The notes beneath the pieces are model-generated. The model was given only the letters and a program-made list of their open reading frames with translations, was not told where the DNA came from and did no database searches. Positions 53,005 to 60,514 of a stretch of 64,000 bases of DNA are shown here, one piece after another. Within the stretch, counting starts at the first letter, position 1. Every line of letters begins with the position of its first letter. The translations under genes and the position numbers were made by a program. Source of the DNA: Pedobacter sp. HDW13 (GTDB taxonomy: Bacteria; Bacteroidota; Bacteroidia; Sphingobacteriales; Sphingobacteriaceae); contig NZ_CP049868.1 of the NCBI RefSeq assembly GCF_011303555.1, positions 4,278,001-4,342,000 of the forward strand. Direction: 5' to 3'.

Positions 53005-54369
53005 CTATTTTTTGTCTTTAGTAATGCCTGCCGGTTCTTTTTCTAAACTAGGCGGAAAACCATTCAGCTGACGCCATATTTCGTACCAAAGCGGTACAGA
53101 ACGCAAGATGATGCGGCCGTAAACGCCCGAACCTTGCCTCAGCTGAGGTGGCCAGGGTTCGTCTTTTGATGGAACCGGATTGGTTTGGCTCACCAGTAAA
53201 CGGTATTTTCCGCCCGTGCTGCTCATGCGGTCGATAGAAAAAACTTTACCTGCAAAAGTACCCACTGCTACCGATGGCCATCCCGAAAATTGAACCGATG
53301 GCCAGCCTTCAAATTGCAGTCGTACATCGCTGGTATCCAATATCAGGGGTACGTCCATGGCGCTTACATATAATTCTGCCGCTACCATGGGCGATTTTGG
53401 CTGTAAAGTAGCTACCGATTCTCCTTCCTTAATGTTCTCGCCAATACCGGCTTTTAAGGTTTTAACAATGAATCCACTCTGGGGTGCACGCACTACATAA
53501 AGACCTCGTCTGATACTTACATTGGAAATATCGTTGCGCAATTTGGCAATATCGCCCTGTGCACTGGCCTTACTCGATATGGCCGAACTCATGTCTGATT
53601 GGGCCTTCGAAATCGATTCCTGGTACTTCGCCTTAATGTTATCGAGCTCAATTGAAGCGTTTAATAAACTCTGTGCCGAATTGTTTAGCTTGTTTCGCTG
53701 ACTTATTACCTTGGCATTATCTTCCTGTAGTTTAAGGCGGCGGGTTTCAATGTCGGTAAGCGAGAAAAGCCCGTTTTTGTATCCTGTCTCATAGCGTTCT
53801 AAACGCACTTTTGTGGTTTCGTAAAACTTTTGAACTGCAAGCAGGTCTGCACTGTCAATGCTCACATAGTTTCTGGCCTGTAGCACTTTGTTTTCGGCGG
53901 CTTTCATCTGAAAGTGTAAACCATCGCTAAGGGCATTCATTTGTGCTTTAGTGGCATCAATCTTTTGTACGGCAGCAGTTTCGCTTCCCCGCTTGGCATC
54001 AAGCTGTTCTTTCAAACGTGTTGGTAGTTCCGGATCAAAATACGATTGGCTGGTTTCAGAAATTACGAGAATGGTGTCGCCTTTTTGCACCTCTTGTCCT
54101 TCGCGTACTGCCCAATGTTCTATACGTCCACCAATTTGGTTTTGCACCGTTTGGGGGCGGTCTTCTGGCCGTAGTGCGGTAACAGTGCCTCGTCCCGGAA
54201 TGGTTTGACGGTAGGGAAGAAAAAGTAGGAGCACAAAAAAAGCAATGATAAAGAGTAGTATTCTGCCCAGTCGCTTGGTTCCCCTTGCATCTATAATTTT
54301 GCTGTTGGCATGTACCGAAAGCGTTTCCCAGTTCTGGAGCTGTGCCAGGTTGTTACTTATCTTACCCAT
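53005..54369 (-). CDS. HlyD-family periplasmic adaptor
   Basis: A 454-residue membrane-fusion protein. One N-terminal helix (about 34-52) is followed by a lipoyl-like half (GGRIEHWAVREGQEVQKGDTILVISE), long coiled coils (about 120-310) and a second half (YVVRAPQSGFIVKTLKAGIGENIKEGESVATL). It links an inner-membrane exporter to TolC. The start overlaps the end of the ABC gene by 8 bp, and tolC follows after 16 bp. Confidence 0.92.
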   Translation of the reverse strand: MGKISNNLAQLQNWETLSVHANSKIIDARGTKRLGRILLFIIAFFVLLLFLPYRQTIPGRGTVTALRPEDRPQTVQNQIGGRIEHWAVREGQEVQKGDTILVISETSQSYFDPELPTRLKEQLDAKRGSETAAVQKIDATKAQMNALSDGLHFQMKAAENKVLQARNYVSIDSADLLAVQKFYETTKVRLERYETGYKNGLFSLTDIETRRLKLQEDNAKVISQRNKLNNSAQSLLNASIELDNIKAKYQESISKAQSDMSSAISSKASAQGDIAKLRNDISNVSIRRGLYVVRAPQSGFIVKTLKAGIGENIKEGESVATLQPKSPMVAAELYVSAMDVPLILDTSDVRLQFEGWPSVQFSGWPSVAVGTFAGKVFSIDRMSSTGGKYRLLVSQTNPVPSKDEPWPPQLRQGSGVYGRIILRSVPLWYEIWRQLNGFPPSLEKEPAGITKDKK

Positions 54370-55402
54370 GGTTATAATCTCCTTCCTCCAGCTCCAGGTC
54401 GGTTACTACCGCAAGTTTCTCACTACCGGTTATCATATCAAACACCGTGTTTAAATTGGTCATCAGCTTTTCGATGGCATAACTAATCTGCACAATAATT
54501 ACCTCAGCGGCTACAAACTGGCCAAAAGTCATCTGTCGTTCTACAACGAAATAAGAGCCTAAAAGCAGTAAGGCGCCCATAAGCACGGTACGCATGGCCA
54601 CAGCGCTAACAAAAAACTTTTTCAATATGCCAAAGTGGTCGTTGCGGGCCTGGATATAGTTTGCGGTAATCTTATCAGTACGTTCGATAATCTCTTTGCG
54701 CTTTGCCGGGCTTGACCGGTAGGTGTCCAAATCAGAAGCAATATCTTCCAGGTAGCCAACCACCTCGTATTTATAGCCAGACTCTTCAATGCTGGTACTT
54801 ACTCCCTGACGATAATACAGCACCAGGATCAGTGCAATAACAATAAGTACGAAGGTGCCAAAAGCCATAAAAACAGGGTGATAGAAAGAAAGCAGTATTA
54901 CGCTGAAAAAGATCAGCACTGCTGCGGCAACAATATCAACCAGGAGCTTGGTAAGGCCTTTCTGAATGGTAAGGATATCGAAAAAACGATTAACAAGCTC
55001 AGTGGGGTTTTCGCCCTCCAAAGCCTTCTTTTTAATTCTGGGCAGGCGGAAGGCAAACTCCAGTGCCGCCTTGGTAAAAATCTTTTGTTCCAGAAACTCT
55101 ACCAGGGTTAGCTGGCCAATAAGGAGCAGACCACCAACCACAATGCCTACCAGAATTACTGCAATAAGAATGTAGGTAGAGCTGTACATGGCCCCGTTTG
55201 ATAGCAGGTTGAAAACTGCACTGGTACCGAGCGGAAGTGAAAGGCCTATTAAGCCAATTAATATGGCATAAATATAAATGTAATTGATGGTTTTACGCTC
55301 TAAGTGGAGCATACGTACCAATCTTTGCCAGGGCGACGGAGTGCCGGCAACAGTATGATTTTTCATTTTTTTGATCTTAAAATCAGGCAGAAAAGGTTGC
55401 AA
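54362..55402 (-). CDS. ABC exporter membrane domain without ATPase domain
   Basis: A 346-residue protein with the six-helix type I exporter membrane domain (about 45-320; helices near 45-65, 75-100, 155-180 and 280-300). It ends in LELEEGD, exactly where a nucleotide-binding domain would normally begin, and has no Walker A or signature motif. The stop is clean and overlaps the next gene, so truncation by frameshift is not evident. A later start at 55366 is possible. Similar NBD-less subunits occur with HlyD and TolC in Bacteroidota. Confidence 0.87.
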   Translation of the reverse strand: MQPFLPDFKIKKMKNHTVAGTPSPWQRLVRMLHLERKTINYIYIYAILIGLIGLSLPLGTSAVFNLLSNGAMYSSTYILIAVILVGIVVGGLLLIGQLTLVEFLEQKIFTKAALEFAFRLPRIKKKALEGENPTELVNRFFDILTIQKGLTKLLVDIVAAAVLIFFSVILLSFYHPVFMAFGTFVLIVIALILVLYYRQGVSTSIEESGYKYEVVGYLEDIASDLDTYRSSPAKRKEIIERTDKITANYIQARNDHFGILKKFFVSAVAMRTVLMGALLLLGSYFVVERQMTFGQFVAAEVIIVQISYAIEKLMTNLNTVFDMITGSEKLAVVTDLELEEGDYNHG

Positions 55403-55519
55403 TGCAACATCGATTAGCCTGGGATAAACGTGAACTTTTTTAGGACATAACCAATCCCAACACCTGCTAAAACAGGTTTAAAGAAAATAACATTTTGGAA
55501 TAACAAGATATTCCTGGTA

Positions 55520-55858
55520 TTAAGCAGTTAAATCGGGAGGCGGTGTAGGTACGTTTCTGGCCGGCGAACTACATAGGCGTAGTCCGTACAGGTATTGGTT
55601 AATGGCTAGGCAATCGCCAGGTGTTGGGTTTAAGCCAGTCAGATCCGATGATTCGTAAAGCAACAGTTTCTTTTTTAGTTTTTCGAAAGATTCCTCTTCT
55701 TTTGCCTTATTTTCTTCACCGCTTTTTTCAATGGCATAAGCATAATCGGTAGATAACAATATGGTTATTGCACTGGTAAAGAATTTCGTGGCAAACAGGA
55801 CCAATACCATAATGCCGAAAATCTTTTTCAATAAATTTTTTCTTAATAACCTCATCAT
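55520..55858 (-). CDS. Small membrane-anchored protein of the efflux operon
   Basis: A protein of about 112 residues with a basic N-terminus (MMRLLRKNLLKK), one hydrophobic helix, a charged helical stretch (EENKAKEEESFEKLKKKLLLYES), a Cys pair (DCLAINQYLYGLRLCSSP) and a Pro-rich tail. The frame starts at 55888, but a promoter-like TATATTTG at 55866-55873 lies after that codon, so the Met at 55858 (or 55855) is preferred. No family was recognised. It precedes the exporter genes by about 120 bp and may be a cargo, a regulator or an accessory part. Confidence 0.6.
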   Translation of the reverse strand: MMRLLRKNLLKKIFGIMVLVLFATKFFTSAITILLSTDYAYAIEKSGEENKAKEEESFEKLKKKLLLYESSDLTGLNPTPGDCLAINQYLYGLRLCSSPARNVPTPPPDLTA

Positions 55859-55865
55859 CTGATCA

Positions 55866-55873
55866 CAAATATA
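55866..55873 (-). promoter_or_regulatory. Predicted promoter -7 box of the efflux operon
   Basis: TATATTTG on the minus strand ends 8 bp before the preferred start codon of the first operon gene. It predicts a leaderless or nearly leaderless mRNA. Confidence 0.5.
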
Positions 55874-56106
55874 GGATCGGTGAGGCATCTAAAACCATTC
55901 GGACAGTAAAAACAGGCACTTTTTTAAAAGCCTGACACAAATGTTATACTAACATTAAAACGAGATTAGAGAAAGGCAAAAAGCAGATTTATTGGCTAGA
56001 CATATGAGCCCGGCTGTGGTGTGTAAAAATGAAAACGTCCATTAGTAAACAACAAGGTTGAGCTGTATACCAATGGACGCTAATTGAGTGCGCTAATTAG
56101 TGTAAA

Positions 56107-56790
56107 TTAATTTGGAATAATATCCAGTATCTGTATCAAATGATCTATTACAGCATTTGGGTTTGCATTTTGCAACTGTTCTCTGGTATGTGCGCCTGTG
56201 GTAATACCGATGCTCAGGCTACAGCCTGCATTTTGGCCTTCTTCTATATCAATGCTCGAATCGCCAACTTTCATCACAGCACTGCCGTCAGTAATTTCAT
56301 ATTGTTTCATGGCCAGTAAAATCATATCCGGTTCAGGCCTGTTCTGTTCAACCTCAGAGGCTGTAATCAGCGCATCAAAATCTTTGCCTGGTACCCATCC
56401 AAGCCTGTTAAGTATGGCTTCTGCAGTTGGTCTGTCATATCCAGTATTCAATACCGTGCGGATATTCTTTGCTTTAAGTTTTTCAAAAAGATCTGTAGCG
56501 CCTGGCTGTGGTAAAATCTCTTCGGTTTCATAAGCTGATTTCAATTGCGTTATAAAATCATCATAAATGGCAAGAACCATTTCTTCGTTAAAATCTGCTC
56601 CATAAGTTTTAAGCACCGATCTGATAGCCTCTTTCTTCTCTTTTCCGGCGGCTACCGCTAATACCTGATCAAGATTGTACGAATATCCGGCTGCATTAAT
56701 AGCATTCATTAGTGTTTTGTAAACCAGGTTATCTTCGTTTACTGTAGTGCCGGCCATGTCGAACACCACCATTTTAATTTCAGGGCGCAT
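56107..56790 (-). CDS. Phosphonatase-like HAD hydrolase
   Basis: A 227-residue HAD-superfamily enzyme. Motif I is VVFDMAGTTVNED with the nucleophile Asp and the phosphonatase-type Ala-Gly-Thr. A helical cap (about 20-100) contains AAGKEKKEAIRSVL. Motif II is VLNTGYDR and motif III is KVGDSSIDIEEGQNAG. It matches PhnX-like hydrolases associated with phosphonate use rather than true phosphonoacetaldehyde hydrolase; whether a Schiff-base Lys is present is unclear. It diverges from an HpnZ-like dehydrogenase gene. Confidence 0.85.
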   Translation of the reverse strand: MRPEIKMVVFDMAGTTVNEDNLVYKTLMNAINAAGYSYNLDQVLAVAAGKEKKEAIRSVLKTYGADFNEEMVLAIYDDFITQLKSAYETEEILPQPGATDLFEKLKAKNIRTVLNTGYDRPTAEAILNRLGWVPGKDFDALITASEVEQNRPEPDMILLAMKQYEITDGSAVMKVGDSSIDIEEGQNAGCSLSIGITTGAHTREQLQNANPNAVIDHLIQILDIIPN

Positions 56791-56859
56791 TTGCTATTGT
56801 TAAATGGGGTTAATTAAATAAGATTGTAATTTCAACCTGCTAATAAAGCATTTCGGCAA

Positions 56860-56891
56860 CAAATATAATCATGTTAGTAATGCTAAACAAA
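56860..56891 (-). promoter_or_regulatory. Predicted promoter of the phosphonatase-like gene
   Basis: On the minus strand TTTG (56888-56891), 20 nt and TATATTTG (56860-56867) fit the Bacteroidota consensus. The upstream element lies inside the palindrome at 56883-56898. Confidence 0.6.
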
Positions 56892-56930
56892 TGTTTAGTA
56901 AAAGTTAACATTTAAATTAACATTTGTTTA
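56883..56930. promoter_or_regulatory. Operator-like inverted repeats between divergent promoters
   Basis: CTAAACA, a 2-nt centre and TGTTTAG (56883-56898) form a perfect palindrome. In addition, TAAACAAATGTT (56884-56895) is the exact inverse of AACATTTGTTTA (56919-56930). The first overlaps the -33 of the leftward promoter; the second abuts a TACCTTTG box (56929-56936) of the rightward gene. A direct repeat, GTAACGCTAA, occurs at 56983-56992 and 57011-57020. One regulator may control both directions; none is encoded in the window next to it. Confidence 0.55.
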
Positions 56931-57034
56931 CCTTTGTTAAACATTAGATGTTCACTTTTGTGGTATTGGCCCTTTAGGGTTGGTAACGCTAAACTAGTGT
57001 TAATGATAAAGTAACGCTAAGTATAAAATAATTT

Positions 57035-58098
57035 ATGGATAAAGCAACTCTGGTTGTCTTCAACGGAGCGGGCACCGCTCTTGAAGAGATAAAAACCGAT
57101 ATTCCTGATTTAAAACCGGGAGAGATACTAATTAAAAACCTATATACGACCATTTGTGGTAGCGATTTGCATACCTATTGTGGCTTACGGCACGAGGCGG
57201 TACCAACCGTTTTAGGCCACGAAATTGTTGGCGAAATTGCAGGGTTTCATCCTGGTCACAATGGGCTTGATTATTTGGGAACACCACTCCAGATAGGTGA
57301 TAGGGTAACCTGGAGCATTTTTGCATCCGATGCCAACTCAGAAAAAGCGAGGGCAGGAATGCCGCAAAAGGGCGAAGGTCTTTTTAAATATGGCCACGCG
57401 CAGGTTACTGCTACCGATGCATTGCACGGGGGACTTTCTACGCATTGTGTGTTAAAGCAAGGTACAACTGTTTTAAAGTTGAGTAAAGAAATCCCGCTTA
57501 AGGTAGCTGCTACCATTAATTGTGCTGTAGCTACTGTAGCAGGTGGAGTGCGCCTTTCGGGCAACCTGCAGGGGAAAAAGGTCTTAATTTCAGGCGTAGG
57601 ATTATTGGGGTTAGTGTGTGCTGCCATGTGTAGTGCAGATGGTGCAACTGAAATTCATGTAGCCGATTTAAATGGAGAACGCCTGAAGCTGGCTGAAGCG
57701 TTCGGTGCCAATGTGCAGCATTTGTTAAATCAAAATCCTACGCTTCCAACAGATATTGATGTGGTTTTTGATATGAGCGGCTCTCCAGATGCAATGGAAA
57801 TGGGCCTTGAGGCATTAACCGTTGGGGCATAGCAGTTTGGATTGGCGCAGTATTTAAAACCCGCAGTGTGGCCATTAATGCTGAGCAGGTGGTGAGGAAA
57901 CTGAATACCATTAAGGGGCTTCACAATTATAATTACGATGATTTTGTGCAGGCAGTAAAATTTATAGAAAAAAATTATTCGAAGTTTCCCTTCCAGGAAC
58001 TGGTTTCTGCTGAGTTTGCATTAACAGATGCCGAAAGTGCCTTTAATTTTGCGGTGGCAAATAAGCCCATCCGCGTTGGTATAAATATAGCCCCATAA
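57035..58098 (+). pseudogene. HpnZ-like zinc alcohol dehydrogenase, interrupted by a one-base frameshift
   Basis: A medium-chain dehydrogenase of the type proposed to act in phosphonate breakdown. The N-terminal GroES-like part has CGSDLHTYCG and GHEIVGEIAG with the catalytic zinc ligands. The Rossmann part has VLISGVGLLGLVCAAMCSADGA. The frame stops at 57832 after EALTVGA; the rest (to 58098) continues in another frame with VVRKLNTIKGLHNY and ends normally. One extra G in the GGGG run at 57824-57827 would restore TVGGIAVWIGAVFKTRSVAIN. Either a sequencing error in a G run or a genuine lesion. Confidence 0.88.
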
Positions 58099-58104
58099 CC
58101 CCTA

Positions 58105-59352
58105 ATGAGCAATGAGAAGGCAATAAGCCAAAAGTGGAAGATGTTGTTGGTAACCATGTTGTGTTACCTCTTCTTTTATACCGGCCGGCACAACTTTGGC
58201 TGGGCCGTAAAGGGAATGGTTGCTTCGTTAAACATTCCATACAGCACCATCGGCTGGATTAGTTTTTGCATGCTTATCGGCTATGCAATTGGACAGTTTA
58301 TTAATGGCAACCTTGCCGATAGGTTAAGCCCAAAACTGATGGTAGTGGCAGGGGCATACCTCTCTATTGTAACCAATATTGCAATAAGTTTTTCGAGTAG
58401 TGCAACAGTAATTATGTTATTATGGGGACTCAACGGCTTTTTTCAGTCAATGGCCTGGGCCCCTGGTGCAAAACTAATTAACAACTGGTGGGATGAGCAT
58501 GAACGTGGAAAAGCCTTTGGTTTTTATACCATGGCCGCAGGGTTATCTTCTGCGGTAACTTACTTAATCTCTATCATTCTGCTGCAACAAGGTATTGAAT
58601 GGCGGATGCTTTTCAGGCTCCCTGTACTCTTGCTATTGGTTTCTGCGACCATCTTTCTAATTATAGCCAAAGATAAGCCTGAAGCTAAGCTTGATGAAAG
58701 TATGTTGGCGAAAAACGAGCAAACAGATTGGCTCGACCGCTATAAAGAGGCATTCAGGAATAAGAAATTTCTGTTTACCTCGTTGGCTTTTGGCTTTGAG
58801 AGTATGGCTCGTTACGGACTTATTTTTTGGGTGCCCGTGCATTTTCTGGGTAAAAACTGGAAAGATAATCCCGGAAATATCTGGGTTACGTTCCTGCTGC
58901 CGATCGGTATGGCGATTGGGGCCCTGTGTTTTGGTGTCTTATCGGATACACTTTTTAAAGGAAACCGGTTAAAGGCTATCGTGGTAGGTATGGCCGCCAG
59001 TGCAGCATTATCGCTGCTCATTTTCTTTGTACCATCGCAAGAGCTCGTGCTCAGCGGGGTGTTAATGTTGTTAACAGGTTTCTTTGTTTATGGGCCACAG
59101 GCTTGTTTCTGGCCATTAAGCCCCGATATGCTAGGTAACAAGCTAACGGGTACCGGTGTAGGCATTATGAACATGTGTGGTTATCTTTTTGCAGCCATAG
59201 GTGAGCCGTTTTTAGGTTATGTAATAGACGTTACCGGCGATAGCAATAATATTTTTATTGTAACTGCTCTGGCTTGCCTGATGTCGGCTACCATTGCATT
59301 TTTTGTATCCCGGTCAGGTAAAAACCACAGTTTGTCAGTTGCCGGATTTTAA
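58105..59352 (+). CDS. OPA-family (GlpT/UhpT-like) MFS transporter
   Basis: A 415-residue, 12-helix transporter of the organophosphate:phosphate antiporter family. The family motif after helix 1 is visible as FFYTGRHNFGWAVKGM, followed by LADRLSPKLMVVAGA between helices 2 and 3. NNWWDEHERGKAFGFY and the helix-7 pattern are typical. It begins 6 bp after the dehydrogenase gene. An organophosphate or phosphonate substrate fits both the family and the neighbours. Confidence 0.9.
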   Translation: MSNEKAISQKWKMLLVTMLCYLFFYTGRHNFGWAVKGMVASLNIPYSTIGWISFCMLIGYAIGQFINGNLADRLSPKLMVVAGAYLSIVTNIAISFSSSATVIMLLWGLNGFFQSMAWAPGAKLINNWWDEHERGKAFGFYTMAAGLSSAVTYLISIILLQQGIEWRMLFRLPVLLLLVSATIFLIIAKDKPEAKLDESMLAKNEQTDWLDRYKEAFRNKKFLFTSLAFGFESMARYGLIFWVPVHFLGKNWKDNPGNIWVTFLLPIGMAIGALCFGVLSDTLFKGNRLKAIVVGMAASAALSLLIFFVPSQELVLSGVLMLLTGFFVYGPQACFWPLSPDMLGNKLTGTGVGIMNMCGYLFAAIGEPFLGYVIDVTGDSNNIFIVTALACLMSATIAFFVSRSGKNHSLSVAGF

Positions 59353-59379
59353 TGGCGCATAGCAATCCAGAGATGATTT

Positions 59380-59709
59380 ATGAGTTTAAGAGGAATAAAT
59401 AAACGTACTGTTGCCAATCTGATTGGTTTGCTCGATCAGTTGGAAGAACTTGATCGTTTATTAGGCAGCAGCGATGAAGAATGTAACGAGGTAAAGGCAT
59501 TTAAACAGGATTTGAACGAAGCCTATCGGCAATATGAACGCATGCTTGCTGAAATAGCGGTGCATGTAAGTGTTTGTCAGGGTATTTATAATAAAATCAG
59601 GTTAAGGTTTATTCCTGAAAAATTAAAGGGTTTAAGACGCACGGTTCCACAAGACAGTTATGAGTTTATTTTGCTCAGGGAAAGTATTCGGAAAAGCCAT
59701 TTGATATAA
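59380..59709 (+). CDS. Small helical protein, unknown function
   Basis: A 109-residue soluble protein that looks mainly helical (LIGLLDQLEELDRLLGSSDEECNEVKAFKQDLNEAYRQYERMLAEIAVHVSV). No motif or family was recognised. It lies 27 bp after the transporter gene on the same strand and is probably part of that transcript. Confidence 0.6.
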   Translation: MSLRGINKRTVANLIGLLDQLEELDRLLGSSDEECNEVKAFKQDLNEAYRQYERMLAEIAVHVSVCQGIYNKIRLRFIPEKLKGLRRTVPQDSYEFILLRESIRKSHLI

Positions 59710-59747
59710 GGGTTGTTTGTTTTTTACTTTAAAAATAAGAACAAGAC

Positions 59748-60494
59748 TTAAGGCTTAAATAACATAGACTTGTTGTATTCGTAATTCATACGTGCAATAT
59801 TTAATACCGATATGGCCTGTGGGCACTCTACCTCGCATGCCTCAGTGTTAGAGCAGTGGCCAAAGCCTTCTGCATCCATCTGGCTTATCATATTAGCTAC
59901 ACGCGTTGCTGCTTCCAGTTTTCCCTGTGGTAACAAAGCCATGTGTGTAATTTTTGCTGAAGTAAATAGTGCTGCGCTTGAATTTTTACAAGTGGCTACA
60001 CAGGCTCCACAGCCAATGCACGCTGCCGAATCGAAGGCATTTTCAGCAATCTGGTGCGAAATTGGAATACTATTGGCCTCAGGAGCCTGTCCGGTTGAGG
60101 TAGTAATAAAACCACCAGCCTGTATAATGCGGTCAAATCCACTCCTGTCAATTTTAAGGTCGCGAAGAATAGGAAAAGAAGCGGCCCGGAAAGGTTCGAT
60201 ATAAATGGTATCACCATCTTTAAAACTGCGCATATGCAACTGGCAGGTAGTAGTATTGGCTAATGGTCCATGGGCCTGCCCATTAATCATCACGCCACAT
60301 TGCCCACATATTCCTTCACGGCAATCGTGATCGAATTCTATAACACGCTCTCCTTTTTGAATGAGGGTTTCGTTAAGGAGATCGATCATTTCCAGAAAGG
60401 ACATGTGTTCAGATACTTCATTTAGCTGATAATCTGTCATCTTTCCGGAGCTATCCCTGTTTTCCTGCCTCCATATTTTTAAGTTCAGTTTCAT
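59748..60494 (-). CDS. sdhB: Succinate dehydrogenase/fumarate reductase iron-sulfur subunit
   Basis: A 248-residue electron-transfer subunit. The [2Fe-2S] ligands are Cys58, Cys63, Cys66 and Cys84 (DCREGICGQC). The [4Fe-4S] motif is CIGCGACVATC, and further cluster ligands lie in CSNTEACEVECP. It passes electrons from the flavoprotein to the di-heme membrane subunit. It is the last gene of the leftward operon, about 20 bp after the flavoprotein gene. Confidence 0.95.
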   Translation of the reverse strand: MKLNLKIWRQENRDSSGKMTDYQLNEVSEHMSFLEMIDLLNETLIQKGERVIEFDHDCREGICGQCGVMINGQAHGPLANTTTCQLHMRSFKDGDTIYIEPFRAASFPILRDLKIDRSGFDRIIQAGGFITTSTGQAPEANSIPISHQIAENAFDSAACIGCGACVATCKNSSAALFTSAKITHMALLPQGKLEAATRVANMISQMDAEGFGHCSNTEACEVECPQAISVLNIARMNYEYNKSMLFKP

Positions 60495-60514
60495 AGTAAG
60501 AAATTTAAATTAAC

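Noticed and set aside
57271..57627. 118-codon minus-strand frame over the dehydrogenase gene
   Set aside because: It lies opposite a recognisable catalytic domain and shows no domain of its own.
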